Part shown: positions 21,061 through 46,400 of the stretch, piece by piece
How positions within the stretch are numbered: position 1 is the stretch's first letter
How the letters are laid out: each line of letters begins with the position of its first letter
Assembly (NCBI GenBank): GCA_009746045.1
Contig: RPFO01000392.1
Coordinates: 2,401,745 to 2,465,744, forward strand
Origin: Mesostigma viride
Taxonomy: Eukaryota > Streptophyta > Mesostigmatophyceae > Mesostigmatales > Mesostigmataceae
Direction of reading: 5' to 3'
DNA: 64,000 nt
Made by a program: the position numbers and the translations under genes
Notes under the pieces: model-generated
Databases searched by the model: none
The model's input: only the letters and a program-made list of their open reading frames with translations
What the model was told of the DNA's origin: nothing

Positions 21061-21529
21061 TTGCACATTAGTACTTAATGAGGATTTGTACGCTGATTTG
21101 CCCTATGTTTCCCACATTATTAGGCACAGGCACCTGGGCCTAGCCGGGCACCTGGCCCGCACAGATCAGGTAGACACATAAGATAGACTAGCTAGCTGGC
21201 ACCAAACCCGCCCAGCCTGGGCGATATGTCCTCACCTGGCGTGCCCCAGGCCGCGCGTGGCAGGGGGCCGCCACCCGTGGACTTTTCGTGATAGACTCGG
21301 CATGGACATGTGCTACACTAGACGCGACGGGCTCACGCCCGGGCAGCCTCCTGGTTTGTCTGTAATATGGAGGCAGATGGTACGCAAGGAGGATAGATGG
21401 CAAGTAGTAATGAAGGAGACCACCCCTTGGAAGTCTGTGGGGGCTCCGCGTGTGACCGCGTAAGGCATTCATAGCGATTCGGGCCGCGGTGCCCACACCC
21501 CTGTAACTAGGACCTAGATAGCTTACACC
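21061..21529. other. Spacer between LINE copies, no gene seen
   Basis: No recognisable protein or repeat, apart from a short continuation of LINE-like sequence (HLGLAGHLARTDQ-type frame near 21130-21180). Confidence 0.4.
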
Positions 21530-21543
21530 ATCCATTCCATCTC

Positions 21544-23084
21544 TTCTGCTGGCGTTCTGCAACCGTGTCCTGCTCTCTGACGAGCCTCCGCCTGCTGAGT
21601 GGCAGACGGCCATCCGCGTCATGCTGTACAAGAAGGGCTCTGCTGCTGACCCCGGTAACTACCGGGGTGTCTGCCTCCAGAGCGCCGCGCTGAAGGTCTT
21701 CATGCGCATGATGCTGCACAGGCTCCGCGCCGCGCTGGACCCACACCTGGGTGAGTCTCAGATGGGTTTCCGTAGTGGTCGTAACACTGTCATGGCTGTG
21801 TTTGTCGCGCGCCGGTTGATGGAGGAGGTGCGTCGCCTTCCCCCTGACAGTTTGCCGCTGGTCCTCATTTTTGTTGACTATATCAAGGCCTTTGACACGG
21901 TCCTCTGGGAGGCTCTTTGGGCCATCCTAGCTCTGGACCGCGTGCCACCAGCGTTTATTGCTGCCATTCGCCGACTGTATGAGGGCTCACAGGCAGTAGT
22001 GCGGACTGCGGAAGGCACCACCCCACCATTCCCCCTTCACCACGGGGTGTGGCAAGGTTGTGTCCTGTCTCCATACCTGTTCATTATTGTCGTGGACCAC
22101 GTCATGCGCCAGGCACGTGCGCGCTTTACTGCTCTTAAGGGGTTCGAGCCAGGCTTGGACATCCTTAACGAGCGTGGGCACGGCGGGGTTAGCACGGGTT
22201 ACCGCCTGGCTGACCTGATTTACGCGGACGACACCACCCTCATCGCGCGCCCCGAGCACATTCAGACCTGGCTGGACTGTCTGGGCCTGGAGGCGAGGGC
22301 GGTGGGGTTGGAGATTAGTGTCAAAACTGAGGCGATGGTGATTGGGGCCTCCAGTCGCCCACCGCTGCCGCGCCTGCTAGACGGGACGGAGGTCCCACTC
22401 CGCGACCGCTTCAAGCTGTTGGGGAGTTGGCTTCCGGACACTGCCGACGATGTGGACACCCGCATCGGCCTTTCCTGGGCCAAGCTCCGTTCGCTCAACA
22501 CCTACTGGCGCTCCAAGGGCCTGGACGAGCACCGCAAGCGCATGCTCTTCAAGGTCCTCGTCCTCACGGTGCTCACGTATGGCGCCGAGGCATGGACACT
22601 CACGGCAACACTGGCAGCCAAGCTAGACGGCACGGTAACCCGGATGCTCCGACAGGTCCTGAATGTCGGGTTTTCTCAGCGTAGGTCCTTAGAGTCTTTG
22701 TATCACGGTATGCCGCGTATTTCGGACGAGATTAGACAGCGTAGGATAGCATTTGTAGGACATCTTGCTCGCACCAGCCAGGTCGACACCGCCCTTGGTC
22801 TGGCCGGTCCCCAGCGGCTCGGCCAACCGGGGCGGCACATTTTGACCTGGCCTGGCCCCAAGAACATTCCTAAAAAGGTAGGGAAACATGCCATGACCTA
22901 TACCCAGATGTTGCTGGACGACCTAGTGGTCCCAGCCCAGTTTGAGTACCGCATCCACTCTCTCTCCCGTCTTTGGACTGCCATGCAGGACAAGGAGCGG
23001 TGGAAGAAGATTGTCAAGGCACACACGCCCGACCCTGTGGGCAAGCCACCTCCCCCCAAGCGGAGGAGGCGTTTTGATGAGTAG
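21544..23084 (+). CDS. LINE ORF2 C-terminal fragment: reverse transcriptase
   Basis: The frame is open from the left insertion edge to TAG at 23084; the first internal ATG is at 21621, but there is no true start. RT motifs in order: VMLYKKGSAADPGNYRGVCL, QMGFRSGRNT, LVLIFVDYIKAFDTV, GVWQGCVLSPYLF, and the catalytic LIYADDTTLIA (YADD). The thumb and C-terminal tracts follow (FKLLGSWLP; TYGAEAWTLTATL; RRIAFVGHLAR), then a basic end (PPPPKRRRRFDE). RT would prime reverse transcription at nicked DNA; lacking its endonuclease, this copy cannot retrotranspose by itself. Confidence 0.92.
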
Positions 23085-23214
23085 TGTAGTTAGGCTTTTC
23101 TAGATAGAGTTAGGATAGTTCGATCACGCGGCTTCCTCCACCCCATCCATCATGAAATATGTGCTACATGACCTCCCCACGGAGGCATGTTATAATTTAA
23201 TTTAATTTAATTTA
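21544..23214 (+). mobile_element. 5'-truncated LINE copy 2, RT region open, 14-bp target-site duplication
   Basis: ATCCATTCCATCTC occurs at 21530-21543 and 23215-23228, bracketing 1671 bp. The insert starts inside the RT domain, so the endonuclease and ORF1 parts are absent. It ends with hairpin ACATGACCTCC-CCAC-GGAGGCATGT and a (TTTAA)n tail at 23190-23214. Open frame and clean duplication indicate a recent insertion. Confidence 0.92.
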
Positions 23215-23249
23215 ATCCATTCCATCTCATGTTCCCCTCCCACTGAGGA

Positions 23250-23310
23250 CTTATGCTCACGTGACGCAGTCACGTGTCTATTTATTAATTAATTAGTTAA
23301 TTAATTAACA
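23250..23310 (+). repeat. Hairpin plus TTAAT tail, LINE-like 3' end
   Basis: Perfect palindrome CACGTGAC-GCA-GTCACGTG followed by TATTTATTAATTAATTAG and TTAATTAATTAAC. Architecture as in the other LINE tails, but a different stem sequence. Confidence 0.55.
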
Positions 23311-24098
23311 TTACATGCGCCTGATTAGATGGGCAATGGGGGCATACATGTATACAAGACAACTACATATGCCTGGATGCATGGCGATCCAACGCCGTGG
23401 AAGGACTACCTAGGGTAGTTGTGTGAGAGGAAAGACGACGTGATCACTGTTATGCAAGGCATGCATTAGATCGATCAGCCATGGCTCATTATCAAAATGG
23501 ACATTTTCTTTAATTATGCTCAATCGAAGGGGGTCCCCATCGATTCCATGCATGACTACACTTTGTCTTGTATTGATTATTTTCCCTTGCTTGTAGTGTT
23601 TTCCGCGCAAGACATGCAGGCACAATGCAGGACACCGCAGCCTGCTACAGCAAAGCTAGCGCATTCATGCATAGCTGATAACTAAGGAATATACCAGTGA
23701 GATGACCAGCGTAAGCCTGATATCTGCATAAACAATGCATAAAAAGAAGCTTGATATCACGCGTGCCTTATCTGATCCACGCTCATGACGATTTGTGAAT
23801 ATAATAACAAACTGCGCCATAGAGCTTTAATCCCAACCGCCAAACCCTTCGAAAACATTTAGGAACGGGAGTAACCAGAATTTAAAGAGCCCTGGAGCTA
23901 GGGCGCCCAAGCTTCCTTCACTGCCCAGTGGGTAGGCAAGCCACGGAGTACTCTCTCTGCACATCATTCCGTGAATAGGCACAACTTTGGGTGTGCAATA
24001 AGGCCTCGGGTTGGTGCCATTACGTGTGGTGGATGCTTCCCTGTAGCTAACCCCAAACAGGTGTTCAAGATGAGGGATCAAAGGACATGGCATAAGAG
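23311..24098. other. Intergenic region 3' of the chaperonin-like gene
   Basis: No gene recognised. It should hold the 3' UTR and poly(A) site of the minus-strand gene ending at 24099, but I see no decisive signal. Confidence 0.4.
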
Positions 24099-36828
<12,730 letters not shown>

Positions 36829-37852
36829 CTGGGAGCCATCCGACCAGCATGACGCAGGAACAAAAACAACAGAGAGACATCTCCGTGTTACAGCATGACA
36901 GTTCCTAAGGAAAAGGTCCATATGCGCGGATGCCAGTACGCTGTGAAATAGATGAGGAACCATCTGGCCAAGCCATGGTTACGTGATCACCAATTGACAA
37001 GTTCTTGATTCTGAAAGGTTGTCGGGCCCGTGAAACCGGGATGATGCGGACATTGTGCGATTCTTGTTATAGACAAAGCACGCTAGCTTACCTCCCAATG
37101 TACTTCAGGAACCATGGCGTTCGCCAATTATGCAGTCATTGGATTGATTGTGGCGTAAACGCGCCAAAGGAATACGTCCTCGATCATCTTTCAGAAATTC
37201 GCATAAGTGCGTGCATGCATAGATTCTGGCAAGTTTTTTACAACTTAGTACTTCGACATCAGACGTTCTTTCTTTGCAAAGCTTTGCAAACAATAAAAAA
37301 CGCTGCACGCACGCAGTTGCGATGGCTTTGTTGCGCGCTACGCTGGCATATTTGGATCATTCTAATAGCTAATACGTGCATATGATGGTGGCATCATGGT
37401 AGAAGCCCTCCTTACATCGCGGACTAAAAGGTACAGCTGAATTAGTCCGCGAAAAGGCCATGGAAGGATTTTAGCGAGCGCGCGGCCGGGCTGGACAGTG
37501 GACAATTAATTAGTAGAGCATGAGATTGCTCCAGTACATATGAGATGAATGAGGCCAGGCCGCCAGGGCGCGATACACCACCGCTACGAGATGACCAGTG
37601 TTTTTTATAAGGTTTTCGTTACAAGTGGCGCTAGGCCACTTGTGGCGTTTCGAACTAAGAAAACTTCAGTTTACTCGGCCAATGTGTGGCTTTAAGCCAA
37701 TTAAAATTGGGCTTGGCACGGCCACGTGTGGCGGGCTGGCTTTTTGGTTGACCCTGCCGGCCGGCAGCGGGGTCAGCGCGGCGCGGCGCCGTACTGGCTG
37801 TACACAAGGCGGGCGAGCGTCTCCGTCTCAGGAATCGGCGCCAGGCGTACTT
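36829..37852. other. Region upstream of the first recognised chaperonin exon
   Basis: The first exon and promoter of the minus-strand gene should lie here. The frame is open from an ATG at 36963 into the 36828 exon, but a pyrimidine-rich tract and CCCAG before 36828 favour an intron. A short palindrome, AAGTGGC-GCTAG-GCCACTT, lies at about 37624-37642. No other gene is seen. Confidence 0.4.
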
Positions 37853-38114
37853 GGTAAATCAAGTAACGTGCGTGTTTGCAACTTGCCCGTTGAAACTCTA
37901 CGGCGGAGCCAATTTTCGGAAGAACCTCACCCTTCTGCTTGCAAATAGGGACAAATTCGGTGGATGGATGGAATTCGGTGGATGGATTCGGTGGATGGAA
38001 ATCTGGATTCACGGATTTCATCCCCTATTCCTACAGTATTTTCTCACGTGTACGGCCTTATAAGCTTCGCCAATTCTGCCGAACCTAACGGTTCTTCCGA
38101 AAATTGGCTCCGCC
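37853..38114 (+). repeat. Dispersed element with ~25-bp inverted arms, plus-oriented copy
   Basis: Reverse-complement counterpart of 13068-13318: the same AACGTGCGTGTTTGCAAC start, the same inverted arms (GGCGGAGCCAATTTTCGG ... CCGAAAATTGGCTCCGCC), and GGATGG simple repeats in the centre. It lies 125 bp left of the 4-kb array. Confidence 0.75.
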
Positions 38115-39639
38115 AGAACAACTGAACAACGATTACTAGTGCCGAAAGCCGAAACACAGTAGTCATTAGTGTGGGCGGTTCCGCTTACGGCACTGTAGAT
38201 AGCAGCTGATGGGAACATGCATTAGTAGTCCCCTTCTAGTCCCCCTCTAGTGACTACGATTAACACGGACGAAAAAATTGGTCAAACCGTGAGGCCCGAA
38301 AAGTGGCCCGTACGAAAACCGCGAGCGCAGGGCGGCCGATAGTCAGGGCGATTCGGAGATCCGCGGTGGCGCCCAATCGGAGCAGTTGCCCGAAAAGTGG
38401 CAAACTAGGCAGATCGAGTCTCACACGTTCTGAACGGGGGCTGAAACGTCTGATCTGTCCAGATCCGGTTCAGCACTTTTGCGGGCAGGGGTTGATCCGG
38501 TTCAGAACTTTGTTCAGCAGGGGGGGCGGCCCGCCAATGGGAGGATCAAGAAAACACAGGCAGTTTGACGGACCTGAAACGCGATGTCAAGTTGTTGCGC
38601 GGCCCTCAAACTCTTGCGCGAATGCATCTCTTACGAAACATCCCATGCCTTGTGGCGATCAACTTCGGCTACTGCGCCCATCGCTAGGCCGAGAGCGCGC
38701 CGTCCTCAAATTTCGTAGCGTTCAGTGCGGCAGCTCGACGGAACGTCCAGAAAATGTTTAGAAGCCGTAACATTTTGGGCGTTACTGGGCCCATCGCGAG
38801 GCCGACAGCGCGCCGTCCTAAAATTTCGTAGCGTTCAGTGCGGCATCTCGACGGAACGTCCAGAAAATGTTTAGAAACCGTAGCATTTTGGGCGTTACGG
38901 CCGTTTTCCTGTCCGCATTGCGTGCAGAAACCGTTTCACTGAGTGTTTTCGCATCACTTTTCGATTCAGACCGGAGTTATAGTCTGAACATGATGTGACT
39001 GATATTTATTCTAAATTTATACGCAAAATTTGACTTGGAGCAGTGGAGAGTAGTATGATGCTTGCTGGACGAATTTCTGCCAGATTCCGTACTTACCAGG
39101 CAGGGAAAAAATGACTTGGGAGGATTTTCAAGTGGGTACTGGGTAGTACGCGGTGCTGGACCGCCTGGACGCGCCCAAGCAATCGAACGTGCATAAACCA
39201 GGACTGCGAGGGGGAGAGGGGGCGACATGCTGCGACAGCACTTAATATTCCTGCTGGCTGGGGATGGCGGTCAACGCTGCCTGGAAAATTGGGGATGGAC
39301 AATGCGTGGGCATTGCTTTTATAGCGTTCAATGTTCCATTTCGATGCGTACCTTTGAATTGTTTCTGATCTGGCTGGCCGTCGGTGGGCATTCACGTGCG
39401 TGGGAGAGGTTAGTGGCGCTATGGCCTGCTGCGATAGCTAGCGACCTGGAAATGGAATGTCGTTGTAGATTTAGGTATTATGTTATCGTGCTTCTTTGCT
39501 TGACGTATTGGGTGCCTAGTGAAATAGGTTTACTGTTCGTGGAAGGCGTGGGTGTGGCCGACGAGTTTCTGTTGTCGTCACGCAATATTGGAATGAACGC
39601 TGGATTTGTTGCCACGGGACGTACGCTGGCGATGCCGAT

Positions 39640-40250
39640 GGTGAGTCGTTTGTTTCGATGACCGGGATAGTGCCTGCTCTCTTTTTGATGCGTTTCCTCG
39701 GTTGCGTTGTTTCCATTGGGCCGACTTCACCTAGTCGCAGCGAAGACATAGCGTAGCAAGGGTCTGCGTTTCATTTTCTTAGCCGTGCAGGACGCCATCT
39801 TCATGGTCCTTCGGGTTTCCCGTGTCAACGTCCGTTGCCAGAGGATCTGTGATGATATTTACTGGAATATACTGGGCGGTGAAAGCCCCTGTGGATGCTT
39901 GCCTGGTCATGAGTTTAGGGCGTCATTTACTGCTGTAGTGGCTGACATTCATGGTGCTTACTGCGTAAGATAATCTGCCTTGCTTCGCACGTGGATTTTC
40001 ACTGGACTGAAGAGCGCGTCTGGTAACATGTTTACGTGGTGTATAAGGTGATCAATCAACCATTTGTTCATAGAAGGTGTGACCGTAGAAGGTGTGTTGT
40101 ATTTCTTCATCAAGCAAGTCAAAAGTAATCTCCACTGGCTTACAACCTGAATCTTGCTTTGCTGGGTCTGCTGTGTTCCTGTCTCATTGTGCAGGCTATC
40201 CCCTTGGTTGACCAACCAGGTGATTTGTGGTGCCAGCGGGGCCATATTAT
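39640..40250 (+). pseudogene. Exon-like segments X/Y/Z of unit A (captured gene fragment?)
   Basis: A frame ending GFVATGRTLAMPM stops at 39640 with donor GTGAGT. Segment Y is 39791-39964 (acceptor CCGTGCAG, donor GTAAGA, 58 codons: DAIFMVLRVSRVNVRC ... ADIHGAYC). Segment Z begins at 40195 after TTGTGCAG (AIPLVDQPGDLWCQRGHI). All three join in phase 0. Y is open in units A and D, but in B, C, E, F and G the GAT/TTT run has an extra T that breaks the frame. The protein is not recognised. Differences between units are mostly amino-acid changing, so it is probably no longer constrained. Confidence 0.5.
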
Positions 40251-40529
40251 TTTCTTCTCATTTTCCATCCGTGGCAACGGACCGCATGGGCGGGCGGGAG
40301 GGCAGAGAGGGCAGGGCAGGCCACGCCAGGCGAGGCAGGAAAGGCTGCAAGGGTATGCAGCACAGGTAGGCTGGCAGGCAAGGGCCATGGGGCATGAGCC
40401 ATGGGGCTTGAGCTACGAGCCTTGCGGCATGGGGTTTGGGGATGGGGCAAACAGGAGGGCAGGCAGCCAGCCACATCCACATGATTAGGGGCCAGACAGC
40501 AATCAGGGGCACCGCGGGCTCACTTATGC

Positions 40530-42890
40530 ATGCCAGGCACCCCACCAACCCACGCACGCATGCCAGCCACCCCCATGCCCACGCACGCATGCCAGCCACC
40601 CCCCCGCCCCTTACACAAACCCACTTATGCATGCCAGCCACCCCCCACACCCACGTACGCATGCCAGCCACCCCCCACACCCACGCACGCATGGAAGCCA
40701 CCCCACGAACCCAGGCACGCATGCCAGCCCCCCCTAAACCCACGCATGCATGGCAGCCCCCCACCACACCCACGCATGCATGCCACTCCGCCCCCACACC
40801 CACGGACGCATGCCAGCCACCCCCCATACCCACGTACGCCCCCCCCACACCCACGCACGCATGCCAGCCCCCCCCCACATGCACGCATGCATGCCAGCCA
40901 CCCCGCAAACCCACGCATGGATGCCAGCCACCCCCACACCCACGCACGCAAGCCAGCCACCCCACGAGCCCACGCACGCATGCCAGCCACCCCCCACATG
41001 CACGCATGGATGCCAGCCACCCCCCACATGCACGCATGGATGCCAGCCACCCCCCACACCCACGTACGCATGCCAGCCACCCCCCACACCCACGCACGCA
41101 TGGCAGCCCACCCTACGAACCCAGGCACGCATGCCAGCCACCCCCTAAACCCACGCACGCATGGCAGCCCAACCCCAAACCCAGGCACGCATGCCAGCCA
41201 CCCCCACACCCACGCACGCATCTCAGCCCCCACACACACACACGCATGCATGCCAGCCCCCCCAAAACCCACACACGCGTGCCAGCAGGCAGCCAGCCAC
41301 ATCCACATGATTAGGGGCCAGACAGCAATCAGGGGCACCGCGGGCCCACTTATGCATGCCAGGCACCCCACCGACCCACGCACGCATGCCAGCCACCCCC
41401 ATGCCCACGCACGCATGCCAGCCCCCCCACAAACCCACTTATGCATGCCAGCCACCCCCCACACCCACGTACGCATGCCAGCCACCCCACACACCCACGC
41501 ACGCATGGCAGCCACCCCACGAACCCACGCACGCGTGCCAGCCCCCCCCACAAACCCACGCATGCATGGCAGCCCCCCACTACACCCACGCATGCATGCC
41601 AGCCCCCTCACAAACCCCACGCAGGCATGCCAGCCACCCCCCAGACCCACGTACGCCCCCCACACACCCACGCGCGCATGCCAGCCACCCCCCTCATGCA
41701 CGCATGCATGCCAGGCACCCCACAAACCCACGCATGAATGGCAGCCCCCCCACATGCATGCATGCATGCCAGCCCCCACACACACCCACGCACGCACGGC
41801 AGCCGCCCCCCAACCCACGCACGCATGCCAGCCAACCCCCACATGCACGCATGCTTGCCAGCCACCCCACATGCACGCATGCATGCCAGCCACCCCGCAA
41901 ACCCACGCATGGATGCCAGCCCCCCCCACACCCACGCACGCATGCCACTCCCCCCCACACCCACGCACGCATGCCAGCCACCCCACGAGCCCACGCATGC
42001 ATGCCAGCCACCCCCCACATGCACGCATGGATGCCAGCCACCCCCCACACCCACGTACGCATGCCAGCCACCCCCCACACCCACGCACGCATGGCAGCCC
42101 ACCCTAAGAACCCAGGCACGCATGCCAGCCACCCCCTAAACCCACACACGCATGGCAGCCCAACCCCAAACCCAGGCACGCATGCCAGCCACCCCCACAC
42201 CCACGCACTTATGTCAGCCCCCCCCCACACACACGCATGCATGCCAGCCCCCCCAAAACCCACACACGCGTGCCAGCCCCCCCCCACTTGCACGCATGCA
42301 TGCCAGCCACCCCACAAACCCACTTATGCATGCCAGCCACCCGCGTCAGCAACGTACGCATGCCGTCCCCCCCCACACCCACGCACGCATGCCAGCCTGC
42401 CCCGCCCCACATGCGTGCATGGCAGCTCCCGCCCACACCCACACATGCATGCCAGCCACCCCGCAAACCCACGCACGCATGCCAGCCACCCCCACACCCA
42501 CGCACGCATGCCAGCCCCCCCACAAACCCACGCATGCATCCCAGCCACCCCCCACATGCACGCATGCATGACAGCCACCCCCCACATGCACGTGCATGCT
42601 AGCCACCCCCCACACCCACATACGCATGCCAGCCACACCCCACACCCACGCACGCATGGCAGCCACCCCACAAACCCACGCATGCATGCCAGCCACCCCC
42701 CACATGCACGCATGCATGCCAGCCACCCCCCGCATGCACGTGCATGCTAGCCACCCCCCACACCCACGTACGCATGCCAGCCACCCCCCACACCCACGCA
42801 CGCACGGCAGCCACCCCCCACACCCACGCACGCATGCCAGCCACCGGGCCTAAACCCACGCATGCATGGCAGCTCCCCACCACACCCACG
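40530..42890. repeat. ~30-bp minisatellite of unit A
   Basis: Units of the type ATGCCAGCCACCCCCCACAC then CCACGCACGC, with many variants (CATGCACGCATG, AAACCCACGCATG, CACTTATG). Long Pro/His/Thr or Gly/Trp/Val ORFs on either strand come from the repeat. Confidence 0.95.
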
Positions 42891-43483
42891 AATGGAGAGG
42901 GCTAGCCTGCCACGCCCCACGGTCGCGCACAAGGGCACTGTCGAGTCATGTACAAAACATTGTCTACATGAAGTCATAGTGGGCATGACCGAATTGGTGC
43001 ATGTGTTTACAAAGGATTGCCACTCAATGAATAATAATGAATGATGAACATGGGAGTTTGCATGGAAGTGTTTTGTCGTTATGGCTTGCCAAAAGCGGTA
43101 CCCACATTGTGTCCTGCATGGCTTAGCTGCATTGTGAGTTTCAGTTATTACGAAGTAATGAGTAAGGAAATACTTGCATGCAATGAACGGCGACGTCTCA
43201 CGATATACAGTACTATTCGGACTGGGTTGATGTACTAGTAGTACGACGCGTGCTGGACGTGCCCGTGAGGGACGGAGCGTGGGATCGACGGTGCGGCGGG
43301 CCGGCGCGAGCGCGCGCGAGGGGAAGCCCCCAAAGGAAGGCCGCCGAGCGTTCGCCCCCCGGCGTAGTAGGCCGGCCCGGTCGGCGGGCTCAACCCGGCG
43401 GGTCGAAGCTTTCGGCGAAGGCCTCAGGGCCCCTGGTGGCGTAGTGCGTCCGAATAAGTGGGGGGCCTTGGCCCCCCCACTAG

Positions 43484-46400
43484 TCCCCTTCTAGTGACTA
43501 CGATTAACCCCAACGCAAAAGTTTGGCGAACCGTGAGGCCCGAAAAGTGGCCCGTACGAAAACCGCGAGCGCAGGGCGGCCGATAGTCAGGGCGATCCGG
43601 GGATCCGCGGTGGCGCCCAATCGGAGCAGTTGCCCGAAAAGTGGCAAACTGGGGAGATCGAGTGTCCACCTTTCCTGAACGGGCCTGAAACGGCCGTTAC
43701 GTCCAGATCCGGTTCAGCACTTTTGCGGGCAGGTGGGAGGCCAGCCAATGGCCGCGGCCAGATAAAAATACGGAACCCGGCACGATGTCGGCTTGTTGCG
43801 AGGCCGTCAAACTCTTCGCACGAAGCATCTCTAACCAAACAAGCCGGCGTAGGTTAACGCTTCTGTGACGCGGAAGTACAACAACTCGGAGTATAGAACC
43901 CGCCGTCCTCGAGTTTCGTAGCGTTCAGTGAGACAAGTCGACGGAACGTCCAGAAAATGTTTTGAAACCGTAAGACGTTGGCCGTTATGGCCGTTTTCCT
44001 GTCCGCATTTCGTTCAGAAACCGTTTCACTGAGTTGTTCCGCATCACTTTTCGATTCAGACCGAAGGTATAGTCTGAACATGATGTGACTGATATTTATT
44101 CTAAAATTATACGCAAATGTTTAGTTGGAGGAGTGGAGAGTAGTATGATGCTTGCTGGACGAATTTCTGCCACATTCCGTACTTACCAAGCTGGAAACAA
44201 AGGACTTGGGAGGATTTTCAAGTGGGTAGTACGCGGTGCTGGACCGCCTGGACGCGCCCAAGCAATCGAACGTGCATAAACCAGGACTGCGAGGGGGCGA
44301 GGGGGCGACATGCTGCGACAGCACTTAATTTCCTGCTGGCTGGGGATGGCGTCCAACGCTGCCTGGAAAATTGGGGATGGACAATGCGTGGGCATTGCTT
44401 TTATAGCGTTCAATGTTCCATTTCGATGCGTACCTTTGAATTGTTTCTGATCTGGCTGGCCGTCGGTGGGCAGTCACGTGCGTGGGAGAGGTTCGGGGCG
44501 CTATGGCCTGCTGCGATAGCTAGCGACCTGGAAATGGAATGTCGTTGTAGATTTAGGTATTATGTTATCGTGCTTCTTTGCTTGACGTATTGGGTGCCTA
44601 GTGAAATCAGTTTGCTGTTCGTGGAAGGCGTGGGTGTGGCCGACGAGTTTCTGTTGTCGTCACACAATATTGGAATGAACGCTGGATTTGTTGCCACGGG
44701 ACGTACGCTGGCGATGCCGATGGTGAGTCGTTTGTTTCGATGGCCGGGCTAGTGCCTGCCCTCTTTCTGATGCGTTTCCTCGGTTGCGTTGTTTCCATTT
44801 GGCCGAATTCACGTAGTCGCAGCGAAGACATAGCGTAGCAAGGGTCTGCGTTTCATTTTCTTAGCCGTGCAGGACGCCATCTTCATGGTCCTTCGGGTTT
44901 CCCGTGTCAACGTCCGTTGCCAGAGGATCTGTGATGATTTTTTTCTGGAATATACTGGGCGGTGAAAGCCCCTGTGGATGCTTGCCTGGTCATGAGTTTA
45001 GGGCGTCATTTACTGCTGTACTCGCTGATATTCATGGTGCTTACTGCGTAAGATAATCCGCCTTGCTTCGCGCGTGGATTTTCACTGGGCTGAAGAGCGC
45101 GTCTGGTAACATGTTTACGTGGTGTATAAGGTGATCAATCAACCATTTGTTCATAGAAGGTGTGACCGTAGAAGGTGTTTTATATTTCTTCATCAAGCAA
45201 GTCAAAAGTAATCTCCACTGGCTTACAACCTGAATCTTGCTTTGCTGGGTCTGCTGTGTTCCTGTCTCATTGTGCAGGCTATCCCCTTGGTTGACCAACC
45301 AGGTGATTTGTGGTGCCAGCGGGGCCATATTGGTTTTCTTCTCATTTTCCATCCGTGGCAACGGACCGCATGGGCGGGCGGGAGGGCAGAGAGGGCAGGG
45401 CAGGGCAGGCCAGGCGAGGCAGGAAAGGCTGCAAGGGTATGCAGCACAGGTAGGCTGGCAGGCAAGGGCCATGGGGCATGAGACATGGCGCTTGAGCTAC
45501 GAGCCTTGCGGCATGGGGTTTGGGGATGGGGAAAACAGGAGGGCAGGCAGCCAGCCACATCCACATGATTAGGGGCCAGACAGCAATCAGGGGCACCGCG
45601 GGCCCACTTATGCATGCCAGGCACCCCACCAACCCACGCACGCATGCCAGCCACCCCCATGCCCACGCACGCATGCCAGCCACCCCCCCCCCCCACACAA
45701 ACCCACTTATGCATGCCAGCCACCCCCCACACCCACGTACGCATGCCAGCCACCCCCCACACCCACGCACGCATGGCAGCCACCCCACGAACCCAGGCAC
45801 GCATGCCAGCCCCCCCTCAAGCCACGCATGCATGGCAGCCCACCACCACACCCACGCATGCATGCCACTCCCCCCCACACCCACGCACGCATGCCAGCCA
45901 CCCCCCATACCCACGTACGCCCCCCCCACACCCACGCACGCATGCCAGCCCCCCCCTCATGCACGCATGCATGCCAGCCACCCCACAAACCCACGCATGG
46001 ATGCCAGCCCCCCCCACATGCATGCATGCTTGCCAGCCACCCCACATGCAAACAAGCCCCCCCCACATGCATGCTTGCATTCCAGCCACCCCCACACCCA
46101 CGCACGCATGCCAGCCACCCCACGAGCCCACGCATGCATGCCAGCCACCCCCCACATGCACGCATGGATGCCAGCCACCCGCCACATGCACATGCATGCC
46201 AGCCACCCCCCACACCCACGTACGCATGCCAGCCACCCCCCACACCCACGCACGCATGGCAGCCCACCCCACGAACCCAGGCACGCATGCCAGCCCCCCC
46301 CTAAACCCACGCACGCATGGCAGCCCACCCCCAAACCCAGGCACGCATGCCAGCCACCCCCATACCCACGCACTTATGTCAGCCCCCCCCCACACACACG

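Larger units (their letters stand above)
38240..43483 (+). mobile_element. Helitron-like tandem unit A (5244 bp)
   Basis: First unit of the array. It starts TCCCCCTCTAGTGACTACG and is preceded by an extra 11-bp TCCCCTTCTAG (38229-38239). It ends in a hairpin GTGGGGGGCC-TT-GGCCCCCCCAC overlapping ACTAG. Within it are a ~250-bp 5' region related to 9644-9900, a CCAAT motif at 38533, exon-like segments X/Y/Z, and a ~30-bp minisatellite from about 40530 to 42890. It is longer than the others because an ~818-bp block is duplicated inside the minisatellite: the string CCACATCCACATGATTAGG recurs near 40480 and 41297. Confidence 0.65.

Noticed and set aside
40436-42853. Pro/His/Thr-rich and Gly/Trp-rich ORFs in the ~30-bp minisatellites of units A-F
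   Set aside because: They are open on both strands and in several frames, with lengths changing with oligo-C slippage between otherwise identical units.
44222-44752. 176-residue ORF repeated identically in units B, C, E and F
   Set aside because: Against units A and D most differences change amino acids or the frame, so there is no sign of protein constraint. Only the terminal part may be an exon (segment X).
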